Source of the DNA: Micromonospora phaseoli
GTDB taxonomy: Bacteria; Actinomycetota; Actinomycetes; Mycobacteriales; Micromonosporaceae
Direction: 5' to 3'
Assembly (NCBI RefSeq): GCF_900109115.1
Contig: NZ_FNYV01000004.1
Span: 372,001-436,000, forward strand
Length of the DNA stretch: 64,000 nucleotides
Shown here: one piece after another, positions 50,340-59,292 of the stretch
Layout: every line of letters begins with the position of its first letter
Numbering within the stretch: the first letter of the stretch is position 1
Notes under the pieces: generated by a model
Told to the model about the DNA's origin: nothing
Seen by the model: the letters and a program-made list of their open reading frames with translations, nothing else
The model's database searches: none
Position numbers and translations under genes: made by a program

Positions 50340-52052
50340 ATGAGTTCCACGCCCGTATCGCCCGACCCGTCCACCGACCACCCCGCCTTCGCGGATCTCG
50401 GCCTGCGGCCCGAACTGCTCGCCGCGCTCGCCGCGCTCGGCTACGAGGAGCCCACGCCGATCCAGCGCGAGGCGATCCCTCCGCTGCTGGACGGCCGGGA
50501 CCTGCTCGGGCAGGCGGCGACGGGCACCGGCAAGACGGCGGCGTTCGCACTGCCGCTGCTGCAACGGATGCCGGACGATCGGACGGGCGACCCGCTGGCC
50601 CTGGTGCTGGTGCCGACGCGGGAACTCGCGGTGCAGGTGTCGGAGGCGTTCCACCGCTACGGCAAGGATCTCGGCGCCCGGGTGCTACCCATCTACGGCG
50701 GTCAGCCGATCGGCCGGCAGCTGCGGGCGTTGGACATCGGGGTTGACGTGGTGGTGGCCACCCCCGGCCGGGCACTGGACCACATCGCCCGGGGCACGCT
50801 GCGGCTGGGCAACATCGCCGCGGTGGTGCTCGACGAGGCGGACGAGATGCTCGACATGGGCTTCGCCGAGGACATCGACGCGATCCTGGAACACGCCCCC
50901 GAGCAACGCCAGACGGTGCTCTTCTCCGCCACCATGCCGGGGCGGATCGACGGCATGGCCCGGGCCCACCTGAGCGATCCGGTGCGGATCCTCATCGCCC
51001 GCGAGCAGGCGGTGGCCGGCGAGGCGCCCCGGGTACGGCAGAGCGCCTACCTGGTGTCCCGGGCGCACAAGCCGGCGGCGCTGGGCCGGGTGCTGGACGT
51101 CGAGTCGCCGACCGCGGCGATCGTGTTCTGCCGCAGCCGGGAGGAGGTCGACCGGCTCACCGAGACGATGAACGGTCGCGGGTACCGGGCCGAGGCGCTG
51201 CACGGCGGGATGAGCCAGGAGCAGCGCGACCGGGTGATGGGACGGCTCCGGTCCGGCACCGCCGACCTGTTGGTCGCCACCGACGTGGCGGCCCGTGGGC
51301 TGGACGTCGAGCAGCTCAGCCACGTGGTCAACTACGACGTGCCGTCGGCTCCGGAGTCGTACGTGCACCGCATCGGCCGGGTGGGCCGGGCCGGCCGGGA
51401 GGGGGTGGCGATCACCCTGGCCGAGCCCCGGGAGCATCGGATGCTCAAGACCATCGAGCGGGTCACCGGGCAACGGATCATGATTGACAAGATCCCCACC
51501 GTCGCCGACCTGCGTACCCGTCGACTGGAGCTCACCCAGGCCGCGCTGCGGGAGAGCCTGCTGGAGGACGACCTGGACCCGTTCCGGGTCATCGTCGAGA
51601 CGCTCAGCGACGAGTTCGACCTGATGGAGGTGGCGCTCGCCGCGGTGAAACTGTCCCACGAGGCGACCCTGCCCGGCTCCGACGACGCCGAGGAAGAGAT
51701 CCCGCAGGTCGCGGTCCGCTCACCCCGGGAGGGGCGGGAGACGCGGGACGGCCGACCGGGGTACGAGGGCCGGGGAGAACGCCGACCGGCGCGTCCCCGC
51801 GCCAGCGGCACCACCCAGGTCTTCATCGGCCTCGGCCGGCGCGCCGGGGTACGCCCGCAGGACCTGGTGGGCGCGATCACCGGCGAGACCGGTATCCGCG
51901 GCCGGGACATCGGCTCGATCGAGATCGCCGACCGGTTCTCCCTGGTCGAGGTGCCGAACTCGGTCGCCGACGAGGTCATCGCCGGACTGCGCGGCAGCAC
52001 CATCAAGGGCCGCAAGGCCACCGTCCGCCGCGACCGCGACGACAGCCGCTGA
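50340..52052 (+). CDS. DEAD-box RNA helicase (CsdA/DeaD-like)
   Basis: 570 residues. Helicase motifs in order: Q motif (FADLGLRPELLAALAALGY, TPIQ), ATGTGKT, PTREL, GG, TPGR, DEAD, SAT, ARGLDV, HRIGRVGRAGR. After residue 400 comes a charged linker and a C-terminal DbpA/CsdA-type RNA-binding domain (TQVFIGLGRRAGVRPQDLVGA to SLVEVPNSVADEVI, about 496-565), preceded by a RGG-like Arg/Gly/Glu-rich stretch. It unwinds structured RNA, as in ribosome assembly and cold adaptation. ATG 50340 has only a weak ribosome site; the tandem repeat lies just upstream. Confidence 0.93.
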   Translation: MSSTPVSPDPSTDHPAFADLGLRPELLAALAALGYEEPTPIQREAIPPLLDGRDLLGQAATGTGKTAAFALPLLQRMPDDRTGDPLALVLVPTRELAVQVSEAFHRYGKDLGARVLPIYGGQPIGRQLRALDIGVDVVVATPGRALDHIARGTLRLGNIAAVVLDEADEMLDMGFAEDIDAILEHAPEQRQTVLFSATMPGRIDGMARAHLSDPVRILIAREQAVAGEAPRVRQSAYLVSRAHKPAALGRVLDVESPTAAIVFCRSREEVDRLTETMNGRGYRAEALHGGMSQEQRDRVMGRLRSGTADLLVATDVAARGLDVEQLSHVVNYDVPSAPESYVHRIGRVGRAGREGVAITLAEPREHRMLKTIERVTGQRIMIDKIPTVADLRTRRLELTQAALRESLLEDDLDPFRVIVETLSDEFDLMEVALAAVKLSHEATLPGSDDAEEEIPQVAVRSPREGRETRDGRPGYEGRGERRPARPRASGTTQVFIGLGRRAGVRPQDLVGAITGETGIRGRDIGSIEIADRFSLVEVPNSVADEVIAGLRGSTIKGRKATVRRDRDDSR

Positions 52053-52068
52053 GGCGAGGCGGGAGTTT

Positions 52069-52123
52069 GTTAACAGGGGCCCCCTGCTATACGCCAGGCG
52101 TTAACAGGGGGCCCCTCCTTACA
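52069..52123. repeat. Paired intergenic repeat typical of Micromonospora
   Basis: Two copies of gTTAACAGGGG[CG]CCCC (52069-52091 and 52100-52123) with TATA/TTACA ends, each core self-complementary (AGGGGCCCCT) and able to pair with the other. Placed between the convergent helicase and lon genes, so it can also act as a bidirectional terminator. Similar motifs recur in intergenic regions of Micromonospora genomes as I remember them; not checked. Confidence 0.75.
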
Positions 52124-52125
52124 CC

Positions 52126-54462
52126 TCAGGCGGCGGTGAGGTGCTGGCCGCCCAGCGATGCCGGGTCGATCTCGGCCGGACGTAGCGCCAAGGCGAGCAC
52201 GTCCGCGACATCGGCCAGGGTGTGCACGGTCAGCGCCTCGCGTACCTCGGTCGGCAGGTCGTCGAGGTCCGGCTCGTTGCGGGCCGGGATCACCACCTCG
52301 GTCAGGCCGGCCCGGTGCGCGGCGAGCAGCTTCTGCTTCACCCCGCCGATGGGCAGCACCCGACCGGAGAGGGTCACCTCGCCGGTCATCCCGAACTCGG
52401 GGCGTACCGGCCGGCCGCTGGCCAGCGACGCCAGGGCGGTGACCATGGTGATGCCGGCGCTGGGGCCGTCCTTGGGCACCGCGCCCGCCGGGACGTGCAG
52501 GTGGATCCGCCGCCCGGCGAGGGCGTTCGGGTCCAGGCCGAGCCGGCGGCCGTTGGCGCGCAGGTAGGAGAGCGCGATGTGCGCCGACTCCTTCATCACG
52601 TCACCGAGCTGGCCGGTGAGGGTCAGCCCTGGGTCACCCTCCATGCTGGTCGCCTCGATGAAGAGCACGTCTCCGCCGGCGCCGGTGACCGCGAGGCCGG
52701 TGGCCACGCCCGGCACCGCGGTGCGCTCCGCAGACTCCGGCGTGTGCTTCGGGCGGCCGAGGTAACGGACCAGGTCGTCCACGCCGACCCGGACCGGCGT
52801 CGGATCGCCGGTCAGGGCGACCGCGACCTTCCGCATGATCTTCGCGAGGGCTCGCTCCAGCTGCCGTACGCCGGCCTCCCGGGTGTACTCCCCCGCGACG
52901 CGACCCAGCGCCGCGGCGTCGACGTCCACCTCGTCGGCGGTCAGCCCGGCCCGCTCCCGCTGCCGGGGCAGCAGGTGGTCGCGGGCGATGGCGACCTTCT
53001 CGTCCTCCGTGTAGCCGTCCAGGGTGACCAGTTCCATCCGGTCCAGCAGCGGGCCGGGGATGGTCTCCACCACGTTGGCGGTGGACAGGAACAGCACGTC
53101 GGACAGGTCGAGGTCGACCTCCAGGTAGTGGTCCCGGAAGGTGTGGTTCTGCGCCGGGTCGAGCACCTCCAGCAGGGCGGCGGCCGGATCGCCCGCGTAC
53201 CCCACGGAGAGCTTGTCGACCTCGTCGAGCAGCACCACCGGGTTCATCGAACCCGCCTCGCGCAGCGCCCGGACGATACGACCGGGCAATGCGCCGACAT
53301 AGGTACGCCGGTGGCCCCGGATCTCCGCCTCGTCCCGGATGCCGCCGAGGCTGACCCGGACGAACTTCCGCCCGAGCGCCCGGGCGACCGACTCGCCGAG
53401 GCTGGTCTTGCCGACGCCGGGCGGGCCGGCCAGGGCGAGCACGGCACCGGAGCCGCGACCGCCGACCACGCCGAGGTCGCGCTCGGCCCGCCGGTTACGC
53501 ACCGCGAGATACTCCAGGATGCGGTCCTTCACGTCGGCCAGGCCGGCGTGGTCGGCGTCGAGCACGGCCCGCGCCGCGGCCAGGTCGGTGTTGTCTTCGG
53601 TACGCGTGCCCCACGGCATCTCCAGCACCGTGTCGAGCCAGGTGCGGATCCAGCCGGCCTCGGGGGATGCGTCGCTGGCCCGCTCCAGCTTGCCGACCTC
53701 GCGCAGCGCGGCCTCGCGTACCTTCTCCGGCAGGTCAGCGGCCTCGACGCGGGCCCGGTAGTCGGCGGAGCCGTCCGGCGCGTCCTCGCCGAGCTCCTTG
53801 CGGATCGCGGCGAGCTGCTGTCGCAGCAGGAACTCCCGCTGCGACTTCTCCAGCCCGTCGCGCACATCGGAGTTGATCTGCTCGGTGACCTCCTGCTCGG
53901 CCAGATGGTCCTTCACCCAGCCGACGAGCAGTTCCAGCCGGGCCGCGACGTCCGGCGCGGCCAGCAGTTCGGTCTTCTGCGCCAGGGTGAGCCAGGGCGC
54001 GTACCCGGCCGCGTCGGCCAACTCGGAGAGGTCGGTCATCCGCTCCATCGCGTCGATGACCTGCCACGCGCCCCGCTGTTGAAGAACGGAGGTCATCAGG
54101 GCGCGATACTCGCGGGCGAGCTCCCGCGCCTTGCCGGCCGGGGCCGGTTCGTCGAGTTCGGTCGCCTCGACCCAGAGCGCCGCGCCGGGACCGGGCACGC
54201 CGGAACCGATTCGGGCACGGCCGAGGCCGCGGATCACCGCGGCCGGCTCGCCGCTGGGCAGCCGGCCGACCTTCTCGATCGTGGCGATCGCGCCGACGGG
54301 GCCGTACTCGCCGTCCAGGCGCGGCACGGCGAGTAGCTTGCGGTCGCCGGTGGCCCGGGCCGCGTCGACCGCGGCCTGAGTGGTCGGGTCGAGGGTCACC
54401 GGGATGACCATGCCGGGCAGCAGTACGGCGTCGGTCAGTGGAAGTACCGGAAGAGTTGCCAT
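52126..54462 (-). CDS. lon: ATP-dependent protease Lon
   Basis: 778 residues from ATG 54462. N-terminal substrate domain (MATLPVLPLTDAVLLPGMV), AAA+ module with GPPGVGKTSLG (Walker A) and VVLLDEVDKLS (Walker B), and the serine protease domain with KDGPSAGITM (catalytic Ser) and the downstream Lys segment (GGVKQKLLAAHRAGL). Cytoplasmic removal of damaged and regulatory proteins. Complete length. A HAIR-type inverted repeat stands just before the start, in agreement with control of lon by the HspR heat-shock repressor in Streptomyces. Confidence 0.97.
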   Translation of the reverse strand: MATLPVLPLTDAVLLPGMVIPVTLDPTTQAAVDAARATGDRKLLAVPRLDGEYGPVGAIATIEKVGRLPSGEPAAVIRGLGRARIGSGVPGPGAALWVEATELDEPAPAGKARELAREYRALMTSVLQQRGAWQVIDAMERMTDLSELADAAGYAPWLTLAQKTELLAAPDVAARLELLVGWVKDHLAEQEVTEQINSDVRDGLEKSQREFLLRQQLAAIRKELGEDAPDGSADYRARVEAADLPEKVREAALREVGKLERASDASPEAGWIRTWLDTVLEMPWGTRTEDNTDLAAARAVLDADHAGLADVKDRILEYLAVRNRRAERDLGVVGGRGSGAVLALAGPPGVGKTSLGESVARALGRKFVRVSLGGIRDEAEIRGHRRTYVGALPGRIVRALREAGSMNPVVLLDEVDKLSVGYAGDPAAALLEVLDPAQNHTFRDHYLEVDLDLSDVLFLSTANVVETIPGPLLDRMELVTLDGYTEDEKVAIARDHLLPRQRERAGLTADEVDVDAAALGRVAGEYTREAGVRQLERALAKIMRKVAVALTGDPTPVRVGVDDLVRYLGRPKHTPESAERTAVPGVATGLAVTGAGGDVLFIEATSMEGDPGLTLTGQLGDVMKESAHIALSYLRANGRRLGLDPNALAGRRIHLHVPAGAVPKDGPSAGITMVTALASLASGRPVRPEFGMTGEVTLSGRVLPIGGVKQKLLAAHRAGLTEVVIPARNEPDLDDLPTEVREALTVHTLADVADVLALALRPAEIDPASLGGQHLTAA

Positions 54463-54484
54463 CGAACACCTGCTATCGCATCGA

Positions 54485-54505
54485 GTTGAGCGTGTACGGC
54501 TCAAG
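54485..54505 (-). promoter_or_regulatory. HAIR-like HspR operator before lon
   Basis: TTGAGC-GTGTACG-GCTCAA (54486-54504) with flanking G/G: the arms match CTTGAGT-N7-ACTCAAG except at the inner base pair. It lies 24-43 bases before the lon start. Confidence 0.65.
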
Positions 54506-54738
54506 CTCGAACGGAGCGCGGTTGTTCCTCGGTGTGGCCTGGAACACAGGACCGCTCACCGCGGGCCGGTGAGCGGACGGCCCGTGCCGGTCCACCACGC
54601 CCACGGCGCGACATCCGAAATCGAGAATTCTGTTGGCGCGCAAAACGCGGACCGCCGCAAGGCGCGCTTTGTTGCGCAATTGCGGGGCGATGAGTCAAAC
54701 TTTGACCACACCCCGCCAGACACAGGGAGTAATTGACG

Positions 54739-55086
54739 ATGGCTAAAAAAGTAATCACGGTGCTGACCGACGACCTCGACGGCGGAAAGGCCGACCGTAC
54801 GGTCGAGTTCAGCCTGGATGGCGTGGCGTACACGATCGACGTGTCCGACGAGAACGCGGGTGTCCTGCGCAAGGCGCTGGATCCGTTTATCGATGCTGGC
54901 CGTCGACTTGGCCGTGGGGGCCCCGACACCAGCCGCACGCCGCGCCGCGCCAGCGGTTCGCCGGCGCCGGGAATGAACCGTGAGCAGAACCGCGCCGTCC
55001 GGGAATGGGCGGTCAAGAACGGATACAAAATCTCCGAACGGGGTCGCATCCCGGTCGAGGTGGTCGAGGCGTACAAGAGCCGCTGA
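54739..55086 (+). CDS. lsr2: Lsr2 family nucleoid protein
   Basis: 115 residues from ATG 54739 (a TTG two codons earlier gives MTM). The N-terminal dimer part is AKKVITVLTDDLDGGKADRTVEFSLDG-like (broken here), and the C-terminal DNA-binding part is NREQNRAVREWAVKNGYKIS then RGRIPVEVVEAY, whose RGR works like an AT-hook in the minor groove. Lsr2 silences AT-rich and foreign DNA. It is divergent from lon, 276 bases away. A near-perfect 19-base hairpin terminator follows. Confidence 0.95.
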   Translation: MAKKVITVLTDDLDGGKADRTVEFSLDGVAYTIDVSDENAGVLRKALDPFIDAGRRLGRGGPDTSRTPRRASGSPAPGMNREQNRAVREWAVKNGYKISERGRIPVEVVEAYKSR

Positions 55087-55170
55087 GCAGGGGTACACCG
55101 GTCTGGCGCGGTAAGGCCCTGTGGCCCAGGTCGCCGACGTTCGAAATGGGTCGCTCGGCCCCGAACATGC

Positions 55171-55210
55171 GTGTGGGGCCGTCCGGAAGGTCTTCCGGAC
55201 GGCCCCACAC
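55171..55210. terminator. Bidirectional hairpin terminator
   Basis: 19-base perfect stem (GTGTGGGGCCGTCCGGAAG and complement) with a two-base loop GT, between lsr2 and the convergent secreted-protein gene. Confidence 0.9.
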
Positions 55211-55232
55211 ACATGGCGTCAGTTGATTGACA

Positions 55233-56519
55233 TCAGTTGACCTGGATCCGCACCGCGTCGAACGCGGGGGTCTGGTTCGCCCGCTCCGACATCGGGATAC
55301 GGTGCGAACCGTCACCGGCCCAGACCGCGCACTGCGCGATACCGGAATCCGGCAGGCCCGGAACCTGGATGGTCACCTCGTCCGGCTGGGCACCACCGCC
55401 GCCGTCCTCGGTGGCGACGAAGAAGGCCGGTACCGGCTCCGGCGCCGGCGCCTCGTTGACGTTGGGCAGCATCCGGCACGCGGTGTGGAAGTGGCCGCGG
55501 GTCAGGCCCTGCTCGTTGAGCAGCGAGCTCTCCAGGTAGTAGCCGCCCTGGCCGGCCGGGAGGAACCGGTCCCGGATCAGGTTGCGGGTGCTGATCCGGA
55601 GTGCGAAGCCCTCGTTGCGGTTGACCTGCTGCGGAGAGTCGGTGATCAGCAGCGACGGGTTGTTGGCCGCGGAACCGACCTCGCCGAAGGCGGTGGTGAT
55701 GCAGCGGTTGCCGTTCTGGAAACCGTCGTGCCGCTGCAGCTGGCTGTTGTCGCAGTTGTTGGCGAGCACGTCGAGGCCGTTGTTGTTGCCTCCGCCGTTG
55801 TTGCCTCCGCCGTTGTTGCCGCCACCGTCGTTGCCGCCACCGTTGTCGTTGCCGCCACCGTTGTTGCCGCCGTTGTTGCCGCCGTTGGTGTTGTCGACCG
55901 GGCGGACCTGGCAGGTGGCGAGATTGGCCAGACCGCGCGGCCGGGGGCCGAACCGGTCGATGGCGATGGTGATCCGGTCGAGGGTCGCCCGACGCTTGCT
56001 GGCCAGCGGGCCGAGGATGCTGTTGTTGATGAACGCCTGACCCCTGTTGCCCTCGGCCGCGAGTCGCTGGTCGGCCTCGGTGATCTGGGTCTGCAGGGCG
56101 TTCAGGTTGCGGTCCACCTCGGCGCGGGCCCGGTCGGGCACCTGCGGCAGCCGACCGACCACATCGGGACAGGCAACGGCGACAGCGCCGGTGGTCGCGC
56201 CGCCGGTGCCGGTGCGGGTCTCCTGGCACTCCTCGACAGTCTGCTGCCCATCACCCCAGTGGTTGGTCACCCAGCGGCCGTTCTGCCAGGTGCGGGTGGT
56301 GGTGACGCCGCGACCGGTCGGTGCGGTGGCACCGGGGCTCGGTTCCACGCAGTCGGCCGACACCGGACGCTGCTGGTTGTTCTGCCGTCGGTCACCGGCC
56401 GACGAGATCTGGGTCACGGCGACCACGCCGCCGAAGACAGCGAGCGTGGCGCCAACGGCCAGAAGTCGCTTGGTCCGCGCGCTACCGGATGGTCGGCGCG
56501 ACCGGGTTGACCTGCGCAT
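55233..56519 (-). CDS. Secreted protein with Asn/Gly-rich repeat region
   Basis: 428 residues; ATG 56519 follows AAGGAGA. A basic head and one hydrophobic segment (about 17-40; LAVGATLAVFGGVVAV) give a signal peptide or anchor. A Trp-rich N-terminal module (TRTWQNGRWVTNHWGDGQQ), a helical part (RAEVDRNLNALQTQITEADQRL), then about 40 residues of NNGG/GGGND repeats (55780-55890) lead to a C-terminal domain (GFALRISTRNLIRDRFLPAG, LTRGHFHTACRMLP). Several cysteines suggest disulfides. Family unknown to me; similar proteins occur across actinomycetes. Confidence 0.8.
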   Translation of the reverse strand: MRRSTRSRRPSGSARTKRLLAVGATLAVFGGVVAVTQISSAGDRRQNNQQRPVSADCVEPSPGATAPTGRGVTTTRTWQNGRWVTNHWGDGQQTVEECQETRTGTGGATTGAVAVACPDVVGRLPQVPDRARAEVDRNLNALQTQITEADQRLAAEGNRGQAFINNSILGPLASKRRATLDRITIAIDRFGPRPRGLANLATCQVRPVDNTNGGNNGGNNGGGNDNGGGNDGGGNNGGGNNGGGNNNGLDVLANNCDNSQLQRHDGFQNGNRCITTAFGEVGSAANNPSLLITDSPQQVNRNEGFALRISTRNLIRDRFLPAGQGGYYLESSLLNEQGLTRGHFHTACRMLPNVNEAPAPEPVPAFFVATEDGGGGAQPDEVTIQVPGLPDSGIAQCAVWAGDGSHRIPMSERANQTPAFDAVRIQVN

Positions 56520-56820
56520 CGAATTGCTCTCCTTCTCGATCCGGTACCTGATTCGTGACTCGACGGACCGAACGGAATCCTGGTGGCGTGCTCGACGGGG
56601 ACCGTCCGAACACGCCGATGGCACGTCGACGAGCGACGATGCCCTTTCCGCACCGTCTCCCGCGCCTACCGGTGCGGGTTGGGGAGATCCTGTCCATTCC
56701 CGGTGAGGTACGGCCCCGCCACGACAGCGGTTCAAAGGGTGGTGACTTTTTTTCGAGGTTCTCTTTCCGCGTCCGAGCCGCTACCGTCCGCCCCGGGACG
56801 ACTACCGCACCGAGGCGTAG
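56520..56820. other. 301-base gene-free stretch before the secreted-protein gene
   Basis: Lies between two minus-strand genes and must hold the promoter of the secreted-protein gene and the leader. A CTTTTTTTC run (on the plus strand) at about 56746-56754 marks an AT-richer spot. No riboswitch or RNA gene was recognised and no frame is credible. Confidence 0.45.
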
Positions 56821-57678
56821 TCAGTCCTGGCAGAGGTGGTCGTAGGCGAAGGTGTCCACGAGATCGTCCTGGCGGGCCCGCAACCCCCGGATTGCGCGGA
56901 GCAGCTCCTCGCGAGAAACGAGCGTCGGCGTCTCCGTCTCCAGTTTCCTCAGCCGTTCGCCGACGGCGAGCACGGCCAGGTCTTCGGCGAACCGGGCCAG
57001 ATCAATTCCGCAGTGCAGCCCGTACGCGCACAGCGTCACCCGCTCCACCAGGAAGCCACCGGGACGCACCTCGGCCCAACTCCATCCCTCGGCCGGCCCC
57101 TGTGCCCAGTACACGTGCAGTCCGCGCAGGATCGGATCCGTCAGCCGCCGCGCCACATACGCCTCGACCGCCTCGACCCGGGCGAGCACGCCGAGGTCGT
57201 TGACCGCGCCGTCGCGCCCGTCGGGCAGCCGGCCGACAATGTCGCGAAACTCGACGTACGACTGCGCCGACGCGTCGGCGCCCTCGGCGTACCGGCGGGC
57301 ATCGATCACGTAGCCGGCGATCCGCGGCCCGTGCTCGGCGGCCCGCAGGGTGGCGGAGGCGATCCGCAGCAGCGGCAGACCGATCGCCGTGACCACCGCC
57401 TCCGTGGTCCGCTCGGCGCGCCGGGCAGCCGAATCCGGCGACGGTGGACGGAGTTCGACGGCGAACTCCGGTCGTCCGGTGTCCGCCGCGCAGACCACCT
57501 GGTCGAGCAGCGTGCGGCTGGCCGTGCTCCACTGGTTGCCGGTGAGTCCCGGTGGACGGCGCCGGAGCAGTTCACCCAGGCGCAGGCCGGCATGGACCCG
57601 CCGCTGGGTCGAGAGCAGCGCGGGGCCGCGACCGGCGCCGGTAGGCACCGTCGACAGCCAGGAGTCGTCACCGGTCAT
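56821..57678 (-). CDS. DUF2726-like PD-(D/E)XK-fold protein
   Basis: 285 residues from ATG 57678. The N-terminal half matches the layout of DUF2726: STQRRVHAGLRLGELLRRR, LLDQVVCAADTGRPEFAVELRPPS and AIGLPLLRIASATLRA, the pattern usually read as F-D-x-V-V / P-x-x-A-V-E-x-D / G-L-P-L-L-R-V with a nuclease-like fold. The usual acidic positions are weakened (LLDQVV, VELRPPS), so catalysis is doubtful. The C-terminal half is helical (VSREELLRAIRGLRARQDDL) and ends in YDHLCQD. Divergent from the metal-receptor-like gene at 57721, with 42 bases between. Confidence 0.72.
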   Translation of the reverse strand: MTGDDSWLSTVPTGAGRGPALLSTQRRVHAGLRLGELLRRRPPGLTGNQWSTASRTLLDQVVCAADTGRPEFAVELRPPSPDSAARRAERTTEAVVTAIGLPLLRIASATLRAAEHGPRIAGYVIDARRYAEGADASAQSYVEFRDIVGRLPDGRDGAVNDLGVLARVEAVEAYVARRLTDPILRGLHVYWAQGPAEGWSWAEVRPGGFLVERVTLCAYGLHCGIDLARFAEDLAVLAVGERLRKLETETPTLVSREELLRAIRGLRARQDDLVDTFAYDHLCQD

Positions 57679-57720
57679 CGTCGTATCCACCCAATCCTGC
57701 TGCCGACCGCCGAGTCTAGG

Positions 57721-58548
57721 ATGACGATCATTCCGGTCGGCTCCCCCGGTGGGGCCGTCGACAGGCCGATGGCGAGCCACCCGGGCCCGACCGTGGCCCC
57801 CGGCGCCGAGGAGGTGGACGGGGTGCGGGTGGTCTCCCTGGTGCCGTCGCTGACCGAGGCGGTGGCGGTGACCCTCCCCGGGTTGCTGGTGGGAGCCACC
57901 GACTGGTGCACCCATCCGGCCGACCTGGATGTGCCGCGGGTGGGCGGCAGCAAGTTTCCCGACCTGGACCGGATCCGGGCCCTCCGCCCCGACCTGGTCC
58001 TGCTCAACATCGAGGAGAACCGCCGCGAGGACGCCGCTGCCCTGGCCGCCGCCGGGGTGCCGATCCGGGTGACCTACCCGCGCACCGTCGACGGGGCGCT
58101 GACCGAGCTGGCCGACCTGCTCCGCGACCTGGGTACGCCCGCCGAGCCCGACTGGCTGGCCACGGCCCGACAGGCCTGGACCGCGCCGGCCGGTACGACG
58201 GTCGCGCGCCGCGCGGTGGTGCCGGTCTGGCGGCGACCCTGGGTGGTGCTCGGCGCCGACACCTTCGCCGGCGACGTGCTGCGCCGGCTCGGCGTGTACA
58301 ACCTGTACGCCGAGCAGCCGGAACGGTATCCCCGGCCGAACCTCGACCAGATGCTGATGGCGGAGCCGGATCTGGTGGTGCTGCCGGACGAGCCGTACCG
58401 GTTCACCGGCGACGACGGGCCGGAGGCGTTCGCCGGCATGCCCTGCGCCCTGGTGTCCGGACGGCACCTGACCTGGTACGGCCCGTCGCTGGCCGAGGCC
58501 CGCGGGGTGCTTACCGCCCAGCTCGCCGACCCGATCGTCGCCGGTTGA
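57721..58548 (+). CDS. TroA/BtuF-like helical-backbone receptor without signal peptide
   Basis: 275 residues from ATG 57721 (ATG 57769 possible). The two small domains joined by a long helix are seen as RVVSLVPSLTEAV, VGATDWCTHPADLDVPRVGG, RALRPDLVLLNIEENRREDAAAL and, in the second half, VVLGADTFAGDVLRRLGVYNLYAEQPERYPRPNLDQML and PDLVVLPDEPYRFT. This is the BtuF/HemT fold of cobalamin- or haem-binding receptors, but there is no Sec, Tat or lipobox signal and no ABC transporter nearby, so it is probably a cytoplasmic cobalamin-binding protein. The hairpin terminator overlaps its stop. Confidence 0.82.
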   Translation: MTIIPVGSPGGAVDRPMASHPGPTVAPGAEEVDGVRVVSLVPSLTEAVAVTLPGLLVGATDWCTHPADLDVPRVGGSKFPDLDRIRALRPDLVLLNIEENRREDAAALAAAGVPIRVTYPRTVDGALTELADLLRDLGTPAEPDWLATARQAWTAPAGTTVARRAVVPVWRRPWVVLGADTFAGDVLRRLGVYNLYAEQPERYPRPNLDQMLMAEPDLVVLPDEPYRFTGDDGPEAFAGMPCALVSGRHLTWYGPSLAEARGVLTAQLADPIVAG

Positions 58549-58583
58549 CCGGGCGGACAGGGGTCGAAGGTCCCGCCCGGTCA
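58546..58583 (+). terminator. Terminator overlapping the stop of the receptor-like gene
   Basis: 11-base stem TGACCGGGCGG / CCGCCCGGTCA starting at the TGA stop, 16-base loop. Confidence 0.7.
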
Positions 58584-58677
58584 GGGACCGGTCGGCCCTG
58601 ACCGCGACGCACCTCCGGGAGTCCAATAGAAGTGCCACCGGGACAGCGGTGCGAAGCAGCGAAGGGACGTGGACACG

Positions 58678-59241
58678 ATGACCGCGACGACCAAGCGGAA
58701 CACCGCCGCCGTCAACACCCCGGGGGCCGAGACCATCCGGGAGCAGACCACCCGGCAGCAGGCCACCCGATACCTGCTCGGCGGGCTCCGCCTGGCGCTG
58801 GGCTGGATCTTCCTCTGGGCCTTCCTGGACAAGATGTTCGGCCTGGGGTTCGCCACCGAGGCGAAGAACGCCTGGATCGACGGGGGCAGCCCGACCAAGG
58901 GCTTCCTGAGCTTCGGCGCCGCCGGCCCGTTCCAGGGCTTCTACAACAGCATCGCCGGCGCAGCCTGGGCCGACTGGCTGTTCATGATCGGTCTCGCGGC
59001 CATCGGCACGGCCTTGATGCTCGGCATCGGGGTACGCGTCGCCGCCGCCGCCGGTGGCCTGATGCTGGTGCTGATGTGGACGGCCGTCCTGCCTCCCGAG
59101 AACAACCCCTTCATGGACGACCACCTGATCTACGCCGGCGTGCTGGCCCTGCTCGCGGTGACCAACGCCGGTGACAACTGGGGCCTCGGCCGCACCTGGG
59201 CGCGGCTGCCGATCGTCCAGCGCTTCGGCTGGCTCCGCTGA
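58678..59241 (+). CDS. DoxX-type membrane protein
   Basis: 187 residues from ATG 58678; GAAGGGA stands ten bases upstream, while GTG 58669 would be too close to it. Four membrane helices (about 34-52, 85-103, 111-130, 147-163) with RLALGWIFLWAFLDKMFGLGF at the start and FMDDHLIYAGVLALLAVTN at the end, the DoxX/DoxD pattern. Roles reported for the family include thiosulfate oxidation and membrane-associated oxidoreductase complexes; here no partner gene is present. The C-terminus (WARLPIVQRFGWLR) is basic. Confidence 0.85.
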   Translation: MTATTKRNTAAVNTPGAETIREQTTRQQATRYLLGGLRLALGWIFLWAFLDKMFGLGFATEAKNAWIDGGSPTKGFLSFGAAGPFQGFYNSIAGAAWADWLFMIGLAAIGTALMLGIGVRVAAAAGGLMLVLMWTAVLPPENNPFMDDHLIYAGVLALLAVTNAGDNWGLGRTWARLPIVQRFGWLR

Positions 59242-59258
59242 CCTGATCGCCTCCCCGC

Positions 59259-59292
59259 GCGGCGGGCGTCACCTCCCGGTGGCGCCCGCCGC
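59259..59292 (+). terminator. Terminator of the DoxX-type gene
   Basis: 15-base stem GCGGCGGGCGTCACC / GGTGGCGCCCGCCGC (one G-T pair) with a four-base loop, 18 bases after the stop. Confidence 0.82.

Noticed and set aside
52222-54336. Plus-strand open frame of 704 codons
   Set aside because: Antisense shadow of lon, whose motifs are complete.
56821-59124. Minus-strand frame of 767 codons as one protein
   Set aside because: The part beyond 57678 is antisense to the receptor-like and DoxX genes; only the last 285 codons look like a protein and start with their own ATG.
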